This document shows positions 47,545 to 58,079 of a stretch of 64,000 nucleotides of DNA, in pieces. Under the pieces are notes generated by a model. That model was not told where the DNA came from. It saw only the letters and a program-made list of their open reading frames with translations, and ran no database searches. The stretch is from Allodiplogaster sudhausi. Taxonomy: Eukaryota; Nematoda; Chromadorea; Rhabditida; Diplogasteridae. The translations under genes and the position numbers were made by a program. The stretch is from assembly GCA_945643635.1 (NCBI GenBank), contig CALZFC010000276.1:429501-493500 (forward strand). Direction: 5' to 3'. Position 1 is the stretch's first letter. The number at the start of each line of letters is the position of its first letter.

Positions 47545-48549
47545 GGTGTGCTTCTTGATAGCCGATCTGTTAATTTGTTAAGGCCATTTTACCTCTTATT
47601 TACATATGCCGTCAAACAGTTGAAGATAAGTAAATTAAATCAAAAATCAAGCAACTTGCTTCCGGTGACACGTTTTTTTTAAAATTCAATTTGCAGTACA
47701 AGAATAGCAATAGACAAAAATGACTGGTCGTCATCAATTGACAGGAACAACTGTTGCTAGCAATATTTCTGGCAAAAAATACGTGAGAACCGTTGCAGCA
47801 TATGGGAACTCGATATAGTTAAATAGCAAGTGCAAAAGTTAATTTTTTTTCATTTTCAAAAAAGAAATTAGCATTTCCTTCTCTCTATATAACCCGCCTT
47901 TTGTCCAAATGATCGTCACTCTTCATTTAATACTCCACTCCAGTCGGTCGGCTCTTTGCTTTGCTCTCACTTATCCTATGTCCACGCTTATCTCCTCTTT
48001 TTATATTAATATTTATTTCCCATCCACAAAGAAAGTAAATGAAATGTTTTAGCCTATATATGTATTTACTTTTAGTTACTGCCATGTGCGACGAGGAGAA
48101 CCCGTACTTACGCGTCCAGGCTCGTCCGGTCAACCATATTCCTATTATGCACAATAATGTAAAACACAAATCATGGGATTTAGCTGTGAAACAGACATTA
48201 AGATACACTTATTAAATAAATAGCAAAATTATGTCTCAAAAGGATGAAATGATCTGCAGACGAAGTGAAATTCTTTGTAGAAAGCAAAAGAGAATTTGGA
48301 AATATGCGAATGGCTTGAAATAAGACGTTATTAGTTCAAAGCGTGAAAGTAGTGAAGTACAGAAAGTACCAAAAATATGTATATTGGAAGGCGAAATTCG
48401 CTGTTCGTCTTAATAAAATATAAAAATCTGATTTGATAATTTCTTTCATCGGGCTCCGCGGACCCAAGTAGCTGACAGACCGGAGGTTTCTCCACTATTT
48501 TGACAAGAAAAAAAGCATTAGTAGTATCCCAACACGATCAATTTAAATA
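47545..48549. other. no gene recognised
   Basis: AT-rich DNA without exon-like segments, splice-bounded frames or clear repeats. Confidence 0.4.
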
Positions 48550-51019
48550 ATGAAAAAATTCGATGTGTCTAAAGCAATCGATATTTGCTTGCAGAGAGTG
48601 AACAAGCGTCTTCTGAGTGCGGATTCCATGGAAGAGCTCGCTGCTCTGCCGGAGCCCTTAATTGGAGAAGGCGTGGACGCGCATTCTTCTGAGACGAGAG
48701 AGCGGCTCGAGAGAGAAACTCATCAGAGTCCTCGAGCACACGGTCATTCTTCTCCTCCTTTCCCCTTGAGATCTTCAATGATTCCCTTGCATTTGCTTCC
48801 CAATTGAAGAGTCGTTCTTTTCAGACTCCCAAAGACGCGGCCGCTCTGCGCGAACTTCTGTGTCATCGCCAACACTTGACGGATGGAGGTAGTCTTTGAT
48901 TTGGTTTTTTTTCTGTCTGGATGCAGAAAAAGAAGCTCTCGCCAATACGATCATATTTTCAGAGATCGCCACTGCATTCAAGCACAACGGCGAATGGAGA
49001 AAGCAGGAAGAAGAGGGATACGAGGGAGACGATGAGGAAGAGTCTGCGGGAGAAGGAGAGTCTGCGGGAGAAGGCGAGTCTGCGGGAGAAGGAGAGTCTG
49101 CGGGAGAAGGAGAGTCTGCGGGAGAAGGAGAGTCTGCGGGAGAAGGCGAGTCTGCGGGAGAAGGCGAGTCTGCGGGAGAAGGAGAGTCTGCGGGAGAAGG
49201 AGAGTCTGCGGGAGAAGGAGAGTCTGCGGGAGAAGGAGAGTCTGCGGGAGAAGGAGAGTCTGCGGGAGAAGGCGAGTCTGCGGGAGAAGGCGAGTCTGCG
49301 GGAGAAGGCGAGTCTGCGGGAGAAGGCGAGTCTGCGGGAGAAGGCGAGTCTGCGGGAGAAGGCGAGTCTGCGGGAGAAGGCGAGTCTGCGGGAGAAGGAG
49401 AGTCTGCGGGAGAAGGAGAGTCTGCGGGAGAAGGAGAGTCTGCGGGAGAAGGCGAGTCTGCGGGAGAAGGAGAGTCTGCGGGAGAAGGAGAGTCTGCGGG
49501 AGAAGGAGAGTCTGCGGGAGAAGGCGAGTCTGCGGGAGAAGGCGAGTCTGCGGGAGAAGGAGAGTCTGCGGGAGAAGGAGAGTCTGCGGGAGAACGAGAG
49601 TCTGCGGGAGAAGGAGAGTCTGCGGGAGAAGGAGAGTCTGCGGGAGAAGGCGAGTCTGCGGGAGAAGGAGAGTCTGCGGGAGAAGGCGAGTCTGCGGGAG
49701 AAGGCGAGTCTGCGGGAGAAGGAGAGTCTGCAGGAGAAGGAGAGTCTGCGGGAGAAGGCGAGTCTGCGGGAGAAGGCGAGTCTGCGGGAGAAGGAGAGTC
49801 TGCGGGAGAAGGAGAGTCTGCGGGAGAAGGCGAGTCTGCGGGAGAAGGAGAGTCTGCGGGAGAAGGCGAGTCTGCGGGAGAAGGAGAGTCTGCGGGAGAA
49901 GGAGAGTCTGCAGGAGAAGGCGAGTCTGCGGGAGAAGGAGAGTCTGCGGGAGAAGGAGAGTCTGCGGGAGAAGGAGAGTCTGCGGGAGAAGGAGAGTCTG
50001 CGGGAGAAGGAGAGTCTGCGGGAGAAGGAGAGTCTGCGGGAGAAGGAGAGTCTGCGGGAGAAGGAGAGTCTGCGGGAGAAGGCGAGTCTGCGGGAGAAGG
50101 CGAGTCTGCGGGAGAAGGCGAGTCTGCGGGAGAAGGCGAGTCTGCGGGAGAAGGCGAGTCTGCGGGAGAAGGCGAGTCTGCGGGAGAAGGCGAGTCTGCG
50201 GGAGAAGGCGAGTCTGCGGGAGAAGGCGAGTCTGCGGGAGAAGGCGAGTCTGCGGGAGAAGGCGAGTCTGCGGGAGAAGGAGAGTCTGCGGGAGAAGGAG
50301 AGTCTGCGGGAGAAGGCGAGTCTGCGGGAGAAGGCGAGTCTGCGGGAGAAGGAGAGTCTGCGGGAGAAGGAGAGTCTGCGGGAGAAGGCGAGTCTGCGGG
50401 AGAAGGAGAGTCTGCGGGAGAAGGCGAGTCTGCGGGAGAAGGAGAGTCTGCGGGAGAAGGAGAGTCTGCAGGAGAAGGCGAGTCTGCGGGAGAAGGAGAG
50501 TCTGCGGGAGAAGGAGAGTCTGCGGGAGAAGGAGAGTCTGCGGGAGAAGGAGAGTCTGCGGGAGAAGGAGAGTCTGCGGGAGAAGGAGAGTCTGCGGGAG
50601 AAGGAGAGTCTGCGGGAGAAGGAGAGTCTGCGGGAGAAGGCGAGTCTGCGGGAGAAGGCGAGTCTGCGGGAGAAGGCGAGTCTGCGGGAGAAGGCGAGTC
50701 TGCGGGAGAAGGCGAGTCTGCGGGAGAAGGCGAGTCTGCGGGAGAAGGCGAGTCTGCGGGAGAAGGCGAGTCTGCGGGAGAAGGCGAGTCTGCGGGAGAA
50801 GGCGAGTCTGCGGGAGAAGGCGAGTCTGCGGGAGAAGGCGAGTCTGCGGGAGAAGGAGAGTCTGCGGGAGAAGGAGAGTCTGCGGGAGAAGGCGAGTCTG
50901 CGGGAGAAGGCGAGTCTGCGGGAGAAGGAGAGTCTGAGGGAACGGAAGAGATGATGGGAGAGGGACAATCGGTGGGAGGAGAGGAAGATGAGGGAGAGTT
51001 GCATGGAACGGTAAAATAA
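48550..51019 (+). CDS. protein with helical N-terminus and about 105-copy SAGEGE acidic tail
   Basis: First segment (48550-about 48700): KFDVSKAIDICLQRVNKRLL SADSMEELAALPEP, resembling the helical tail after a BTB domain. Exon 48825-48888 (TPKDAAALRELLCHRQHLTD) ends in phase 1 at GGATGGAG|GTAGTC. It joins exon 48927-51019 as GEKEALANTIIFSEIATAF KHNGEWRKQEEEGYEGDDEEE and then the repeat. This phase match selects SAGEGE as the translated frame among several open ones. The tail ends ...EGQSVGGEEDEGELHGTVK. About two thirds of the tail is Glu and Gly, so it is strongly acidic and probably disordered. The join between the first segment and 48825 is unresolved. Function unknown. Confidence 0.6.
49039..50938 (+). 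repeat. 18-bp coding minisatellite (GAGTCTGCGGGAGAAGGM)n, about 105 copies
   Basis: The unit varies almost only at its last base (A or C), giving GGA or GGC, both Gly, so in the SAGEGE frame the variation is silent. Rare variants: CTGCAGG at about 49730, 49911 and 50469, and an ACGAGAG unit at about 49594. The 49911 and 50469 variants are 558 bp apart, which is 31 units, and the surrounding A/C patterns agree, so there is a higher-order duplication. Several other frames on both strands are also open across the whole tract. Confidence 0.95.
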
Positions 51020-51099
51020 TAGCCTCGTAATATCAGCAAAATGCCATTCGTTTCCAAATACATAGGTGTAGATTTTTTTCCTTTTTTTTGTATTCTTGT

Positions 51100-52305
51100 T
51101 TGTTGCTTCAGCCAAATTGAAAAAAAATAAGAGACTCTGCTGAGTGAAGCTGAATGTTCTAAGAATACGCCGAGCACAACGCATTCCAGGATGATTATGT
51201 AAAATGAGTATTAATCTATTTTAAAACTGCGGCCGTCGCCCTTGCGATTTTATGTGCGTTTTTGAAAAGAAATCATAGTGTGATCACGATTGGCTGGGTT
51301 ATTGAAAGAGGCTTCCCTTGTACTAAATAAGTGAGAATTGTCATGAAAGAAAATGACAAAATTCCAAGTTAATTGCCTTGTTTAACAAAGCGGAATCTTG
51401 TAGGGTAACAGTGTTACTGCTGGATATCCGAAGACTTCCTCCGTTCCGGAGCAGGGTATGGCTCAGAAGACGCGTCCGCAGACGCCTAAAATCGACATTG
51501 GAGACGACCTCAACCAGTTAGTCACATGGATGGGGAGAGTGGGAGACGATGAGAGAGAGATGGGATACGATGAGATAGAAAGAAATAAAGATGGGATACG
51601 GTAATAGAGAGAGAGATGACCTTCCATCGTTCCAGAATTCTGCCAGGGGGTCCGCCATCTCCCCGCATCAAGAAGATTGCCACAGGTCGATACTGGTCGC
51701 CCCGTCCCAACCGGGTTTGTTGCTTCAGCCAAATTGAAAAAAATAAGAGATTCTGTTGACCATGAGTGAAGCTGAATGTTCTTAGAATACGCCAAGCACA
51801 ACGCATTCCAGGATGATTATGAGAAAGAGGCTTCCCTTGTACTAAGTGAGAATTGTCATGAAAGAAAATGACAAAATTCCAAGGTAATTGCCTTGTTTAA
51901 CAAAGCGGAATATTGTAGGGTAATAGTGTCCCTGCTGGATATCCGAAGACTTCCTCCGTTCCGGAGCAGGGTCCGAAGACGACGAAGACTCGTCCGAAGA
52001 AGATATTCATCAACAAGAAGATATTCGACGACTTCAACGAGTTAGTCAAATGGATGTGGAGAGTGGGAGACTGTGAGAGAGGGATGGGATACGATGAGAT
52101 AGAAAGAAATAAAGATGGGATACGGTAATAGAGAGAGAGAGATGACCTTCCATTGTTCTAGCCTTCTGCCATCCTGGTGCCGGCGATCTCCCCGCAGCAA
52201 GAAGTTCGGCAATCGGATCGAGCCGTTCGATCGCAGTGCAACCGGTCGGCACTGGTCGCCTCGTCCCTTGACCTCTGCACCCTCTGACCAAGATTTAAAG
52301 TAAAG
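51100..52305 (+). repeat. tandem duplicated exon block
   Basis: TTGTTTGTTGCTTCAGCCAA..., AAAGAGGCTTCCCTTGTACT... and the exon-like YPKTSSVPEQG segment occur at 51100-51660 and again at 51717-52190. After TTGTAG| the copies read GNSVTAGYPKTSSVPEQG and GNSVPAGYPKTSSVPEQG, then diverge. A second pair of exon-like segments (GRYWSPRP and GRHWSPRPL) lies at about 51640-51715 and 52160-52300. These Pro/Lys-rich exons may belong to the upstream gene or to another secreted gene. No full model closes. Confidence 0.55.
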
Positions 52306-52557
52306 TACCCTACACAGCTTTGCAAATTATTCTAGGACACCATTTGGACTTTCATTGCACACAAATCTTCGCGTAAAAAAGTTGAGTATTTTATGAATTG
52401 GATAGATTCAGTGGTTAGAAAAAAATTCCCATTCAGAAAAATGTAACATAGAATATTTTCGTTTCCTGTGAAAGCTGCAATTCGCATGGATCTTGAGGAT
52501 GCATCCGATGCATCCATGACCCCTGGATGTTGGGCGGTACTGTGCATCCTTCTTAAG

Positions 52558-53145
52558 ATGTATGACATCGCAAGAGCTAGCGATTATCTGTTCGTACTTT
52601 TCGCACTCTTCACTACTGCATCCGACCCCAACTGTTTCCTGGATACCAAGTAACTTTTATTATATTAAAACTAATTTTAGACGTTTGATAAGATAAAATT
52701 GTTAAACTAATACTTCTTTTCCTTTTTTCTTTTTATATGTAAATTTAATCCCCAATAGTTGAAGTGCATTTATTCTTTGCGGCGAGACGGAAAACGATTA
52801 CGCGCAAGTGTGTATTGCAGTCTTCGACTCCAACAGATCTACCCCGACGACAAGGGTTAGCTTGAAGGAGGAATACCACTGAGCATTATGCAGCTTTTCA
52901 TTTCGATACTTCTAAATATTTGTGTAAATTGCGTGAGATAGCCACTGTCTACAAGGATGGCGATATTTTAATAGTCATTATATCTTTTCTTCTATTGAAC
53001 TGTGTATTTTCGCTCACAACGTTTAACAAAATTTGTAAATTGTCCGATTGTTTCATTTCACCTTTTTTTTAATCTGTGATAACAAATTGAAATATTATTA
53101 CCTAATTTAATGCTAGTTAATGAATGAATTCAGACCAGATGCTGA
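52558..53145 (+). pseudogene. truncated duplicate of the Cys-rich secreted gene
   Basis: MYDIARASDYLFVLFALFTT begins at 52558 with a signal peptide and an intact donor ACCAA|GTAACT. The block to about 53145 is a direct copy of 53936-54535 (offset about 1391 bp). Its third exon, which in the other copy reads TSYYGDALL, here reads TRC and then TGA, and all later exons are absent. Confidence 0.55.
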
Positions 53146-53243
53146 TAAATATATAAATAAGATTAAATTCTACTTTGCAAGAAACTCCTTTAAAGGGTTG
53201 ATTGGCACCCATAGGGCAAGACGGTATCCCTTATGGCAAATTA

Positions 53244-53250
<7 letters not shown>

Positions 53251-53284
<34 letters not shown>
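53251..53284 (+). repeat. CT microsatellite
   Basis: Pure (CT)n inserted between the two duplicate gene blocks. Confidence 0.9.
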
Positions 53285-53287
<3 letters not shown>

Positions 53288-53948
53288 TCTCGGTCTCTTC
53301 TTCCTTCGACTGTTAGCTAGCCAATTCTCTTCCCGAACATTCTTCTTACAATAAGCACGAAATGACGAAGGGAAGATCGAGAATGAAGGTAACATCATCG
53401 AGTAAGTTATTAATATCTGTCAAAAACTGCTGTTGCACCTCCACATCAAGATGTCGTTTTTCTTTTCTCTATTAAAATTCCATTAGATCAACAGCTTGAA
53501 TCAATCATTGGAAAATGCGTTCCTTCCCTTAATTCTTGCCCCGATCTCTAACGTCAGGGTGTGTGCCCTTCAAGATTAAAAGGTGCATATTGTTAAACTC
53601 ACTTTGGTGAATTAATTTGTACATGGGACATGAGAAGCGATTTTTCGAAGAGCAGGTGTCGACGGCGCATCAAATGTTTATATTAAATGTCTAAGTGATG
53701 AAATGGTGGAACACCTGCTCAAGAAATTGACCATTCTAGATCAGGAGAGGTGAAGAAATGAGAAAATTTCAGTGATATTGAGAGTGAATTTTAAATTAGG
53801 AACAATGTTCTTTCTCATTAATGAAAGACAGCAAATTTCTGAGGAAGGCATAAGAGTATCAAAGCCATGTAGGGCATTTAAATGTTTCGTCGGAGGCTTT
53901 GCCTTGTTATAATTTGCATTTTATATAAAAACATTCATCCTTCTTAAG

Positions 53949-56458
53949 ATGTATGGCATCACAAGAGGTTGCGATTTTCTTTTCGTGCTTTTCGCACTCT
54001 TCACTACTGCATCTGCCCCCAACTGTTTCCTGGATACCAAGAAACTTTTATTATATTAAAACTAATTGTAGACGTTTGATAAGTAAAGTTGTAAACGAAT
54101 ATTTCTTTTCCTTTTTTTCTTTTTATATGTAAATTTATTTCCCAATAGCTGAAGTGCATTTATTGTTAGCGGCGAGACGGAAAACGACTGCGTGCTTTGC
54201 AGTCTTCGACTCCAACAGATCTGCCCCGACGGCAAGGGTTAGCTTGAAGGAAGAGGAATACCCCTGAGCATTATGAGGGTTTTCATTTCGCTACTTTTAA
54301 ATATTTGAGTAAATTGCTGTGAGATAGCTATAGTCCCCAGGGATGCCGATATTTTAATAGGCATTACATGTATCTTTTTTTCATGTTGAACTGTGTATTT
54401 TCGCTCACAAAGTTCAACAAACGTTATGCAATTGTGGATTGTTTCATTTCGCCTTCTTTATAATTTGTGTTCACAATTGAAATGTTATTATGCAATTTAA
54501 TGCAAGTTAATAAATGAATGAATTCAGACCAGCTACTACGGCGACGCACTACTCTATGAGCGACTGACCAGTGGATGCACGTTATATTCGAACGGCCGTG
54601 CTGTCTGTCTTTGCAGGTCAAAAAAACAATTCAACTTTGCCCATTACAAGAGATTACCTTTAGACACAACTCATCAAACTTTAACTTCTTTGTCGAAGCG
54701 ATATCAAACGAATGACAAGAATAATTATTTTTAAGTTATCAAATATTAATTTCATGTGCTATTCTCACGAAAGCCCACACACGTTCTCTTTAAAGCTGAA
54801 AGATTGAATAGTTTCTGATAATTTAAGGTCAACGACTTCAGCGAGTACTTTCAGCCACGGCAAAACCTCGCTTGCACCAAACGAATAAGCTCGAACGGCG
54901 ATGACGTGGAGGTGTGTACGGATGTGGATAGCGAGAAGTGCAGCTTCTCTTGCGTACCATTAGATTGGAGACATTTTACGCGAAAATCTGTGCTATTTTG
55001 GGCGAAAATTATATTATGTTGATTCTTACGTGTGAGGGGGCGCAATTTCAAGATCTATTCTTTGGTTTCAATAGGAGCATGGCGGCGGCCAGTGCAAGGG
55101 CGTCCTCGACTCGAAAGGCAACTTCACTGGCGGCTGCAGTGAAGCAGCCGCCAGCCTTCGACTTTCCAGCGTTGGTTGACGACCTACTATCTATATCATA
55201 GAAAGCAAAGAACTTTTACATGAGCAAAATGAACTTTGGATTAGATATAAGCGTCAAGATATCCACACAGAAAAAATATTCTTAAAATTTGTGATCCGCC
55301 GAAAGGGCTAACAATAAGTAAATATTCGTAGAATCTAGCTTTTCGAGCGCGGACGTTTGCGTCCAAAGGAAATATTCGTAGTACGTAGCACAGCAAACAG
55401 GCTAAAATTACATTTAAAAATTCATTACTGGTAAATGCCAGAAGTAATTCTATAGAATAAAACTCTGATTAATAGATCTTTTTACGCTCTATGCAAATAA
55501 AAATGTCCCCAAAAAGTGCCTTCTGACTGTAAAGCCGAAAGAAATTGTCACTTTCATCAAATGATACGAAAAGTAGCATAAATATGTGTAAAACTAATTA
55601 TAACGGACGAAAGAGGAGCAGACTTGGCACGAAAATGACAGAAAGGATGTAGAAGACTGTCTGCTAGATAGATATAAAAAAAATTCAGATTAACACCTTT
55701 AAACTGTGCAAAAAACGGCAAAAAGTTATTGCGCCTGGGGGATCCGGCTGCCCGCGGCGACATTCTACAAATACTTCCTTTTGGAGGCACTAATTCTCCC
55801 TACGGTATTCACGTTAAGATTCGTAGAGTGAAATCCAAGAATATATTAGTACCTCCTTTCGTGATATATCACGAATATTTTTCTGTGTGTCGGAGTAGCA
55901 ATATGAAACTAAATAGGCTTCATTTTTCAAACAATCTCTCTCCAAATTCTCTTTTTATGTGTGTTATATTTAATTTCTTAACTGATAAGGTACTTCACCA
56001 ACTCATGCTTCCACGAAGAGCACGACAATACCTCGCAAACCGTCTGCGTCTGCGCTAATGTTTGCCGTTTTCTCTGTCCTCTTTCACAAATGAAGCAAAA
56101 TCGGGAAATCAAAGTGTTTGTCTGTTTCATCAGGAAAGCCGATGTAATCGAAATCTCGCTCAAGCCACTTTCACTGGACCGAAGCAAGTTCATTAGGTGC
56201 AGTGCTAGTGACGAAGGCTCGACCTGCAAGGTTTACATAGAAGTGTATTAATCCTTCAAAATTGGTGTACAAGAATCATTTGTACAACAAAAACCACTAG
56301 TTAGCTTTTTTCAGGGAACTTTTTATTACTTCTTCAAAAAATCCGCAGACGATATCAGGCGTGGCTGCATTTCCTTCTCTCCCAATTCGTTCACGTCAGC
56401 ACTGCGCGTAGGCGACAAATTAGTAGAAACGCGAACTTTTTGGTTTCGAGATGCCTAA
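53949..56458 (+). CDS. Cys-rich secreted protein, multi-exon
   Basis: ATG at 53949 encodes a signal peptide (MYGITRGCDFLFVLFALFTT) with mature NCFLDT. Later splice-bounded segments are TSYYGDALLYERLTSG CTLYSNGRAVCLC (about 54526-54614), NDFSEYFQPRQNLACTKRIS ...VEVCTDVDSEKCSFSCV (about 54832-54960), GGGQCKGVLDSKGNFTGGCS (about 55075-55200), YFTNSCFHEEHDNTSQTVCV (about 55990-56057), ISLKPLSLDRSKFIRCSASD (about 56135-56231), and a last exon, GTFYYFFKKSADDIRRGC... to TAA at 56458. The Y...C...VCVCxN pattern recurs, suggesting duplicated modules. The first donor reads ACCAAGAAACT instead of GTAACT, so exon 1 may no longer splice. Exon order is supported by splice signals only. Family unknown. Confidence 0.5.
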
Positions 56459-56699
56459 TTAAATTAAACTGTATCCATGTGCAAAAATCATTTCATATTA
56501 AAAAGACTATTAAAATACATTTTTGATTCATTCATTCTGATATAAAAATTCGATAAATCCCATTATGTTTAATATATTAGAAAGTTTTCGAATCTAAATA
56601 ATTGAGACTGTCAATATGAATTTTATGGAACAAGAGATAATTGTGCAGTGGTTGAAACACAATAGATGACAAATATTTAACATTTTGAGAAAATAGCGT

Positions 56700-56945
56700 T
56701 TTGTCATGGAGGGCAGCCGCCACGCTAAAGGTTAAGGGCTCCGCCCTAAAAGGGCGGCAACGCCATGCCGGCTCAAGCCGGCTGGCAGTGTGAGGGAGAG
56801 AACACGACCATGTGAGGCGGCTGTCCCCTTGCCCTCTATGCCCTTCACAGCCGACAATTTCTCATACGAATCATTAATGGCCAACAACAGTACCGGCCCG
56901 ATTTGCTGGGACCTACCCGACGTGGAAGTTATCGGAGGAGTTCGT
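56700..56945 (+). other. GC-rich hairpin cluster followed by a short exon-like frame
   Basis: GGCTCCGCCCTAAAAGGGCGG and CCGGCTCAAGCCGG form perfect stem-loops, enclosed by GAGGGCAGCCGCC (56708) and GGCGGCTGTCCCC (56817). Then a 38-codon frame from the ATG at about 56840 (MPFTADNFSYESLMANNSTG PICWDLPDVEVIGGVRSF) runs to TAA. Its codon character looks genuine and CCCTTCACAG| could be an acceptor, so it may be the last exon of an unrecognised gene, or the end of a mobile element. Confidence 0.35.
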
Positions 56946-57480
56946 TCCTTCTAACGAATGTATAAATATATTGCTAAATAAATTAATATTACGTTGTTTT
57001 AACATGTCAGATTGCAATCTTTATGTTACCATTTACACAATCGATTGTGTTTTATATTTCTTTAGGCACCTGACAACAGCACATCTTCCATTATCAGCAC
57101 CGAATACGCAATGCTGGCAACTCTTCTTCTTCATCTTCTCACCATCAGAATTAATCTTCACTTATTTCAGCATTAAATGTGAAGCATCTCTTAAAATTAT
57201 GTCCCACAACACTTTATAATTTTCTTGGATTTGCGGATAATTTGAAGCAAAATCTCAATGACAATTACCACTTCTCTTTACTTGGCTTTCTTGCCAGGGC
57301 CGTTCATCCGTTCTCACAACGTGAAGAATATTCATTATGTTTATAAATGTCTCTTGTTTTATTGTGCATCCACCATTCCCTTTCTTTACATGCGTCTATT
57401 TTAAACTTATTCATGTGTCAATAAGTTGTTTATCCTAGTTATACATATAAGACAGTGTGAATTAAAAAGTTTGGTTTTTC
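56946..57480. other. AT-rich spacer, nothing recognised
   Basis: No exon, repeat or structural RNA signal was found. Confidence 0.4.
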
Positions 57481-58079
57481 TCTGCATTTTTCAGTTTTGC
57501 TGTTATTTTTGGCAAATTTGGCAAGTAAAACACACAAGCAAATATGGCAATATTTTATTCATTGATTCAAATTTGTCATGGCAAATAAGACGGTTAATAA
57601 AATGACGGACACAATGTACAAGCGAAGAAAATGGATGATCCACAGAAATATGCTCTAATTATTGACAACCGGGCTTCGGCAAATTTAGCAACAAAAAAAT
57701 TTGTTGCGGCAAAAATGAAGGCCGTGAAATATGGATGGGAAGCATGCCAAATTTGATGGCCCCCAAAATTTTCCATGGCACAATTAGCAAGGATCCAAAA
57801 TTTTGAACGTTTTGGCAAGTCTATCAAGTATGGAAAATGTCACTGCCAAAATAAACAGCTATCGGAATTGTCAAGTCGATTCGGCATTTTTAGCAGCTGA
57901 GAAATTTGCCACGAGGAAGCGACTGTCGGCCGAGCAACTTGGCAATTTTGACAGTCGTCAAAAATGGCAACTTGGCAAATTCAACGGGCATAAAAAATGT
58001 CAAGCCAAATTTTCGACCCTTCAAAAGTGGCAAGCCAATTTTAACGGCTATGAATAATGGCTGGCAGTATTGACAACCG
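57480..58079. repeat. degenerate TTGGCAA-type minisatellite
   Basis: Variants of TGGCAA / GCCAAATTTT / GACAACCG recur every 28-36 bp throughout, for example AAAATGGCAACTTGGCAAAT, AAAATGTCAAGCCAAATTTT and AAAGTGGCAAGCCAATTTTA in succession at 57960-58050. Copies differ at many positions. The adjacent gene's stop codon lies at the border. Confidence 0.6.

Noticed and set aside
48775..51184. Large minus-strand proteins (SPSPAD and FSRRLA/S repeats) and the second + frame (SLREKE/A)
   Set aside because: The 18-bp unit lacks stops in several frames. Only the SAGEGE frame joins in phase to a non-repetitive upstream exon, and base variation is silent in it.
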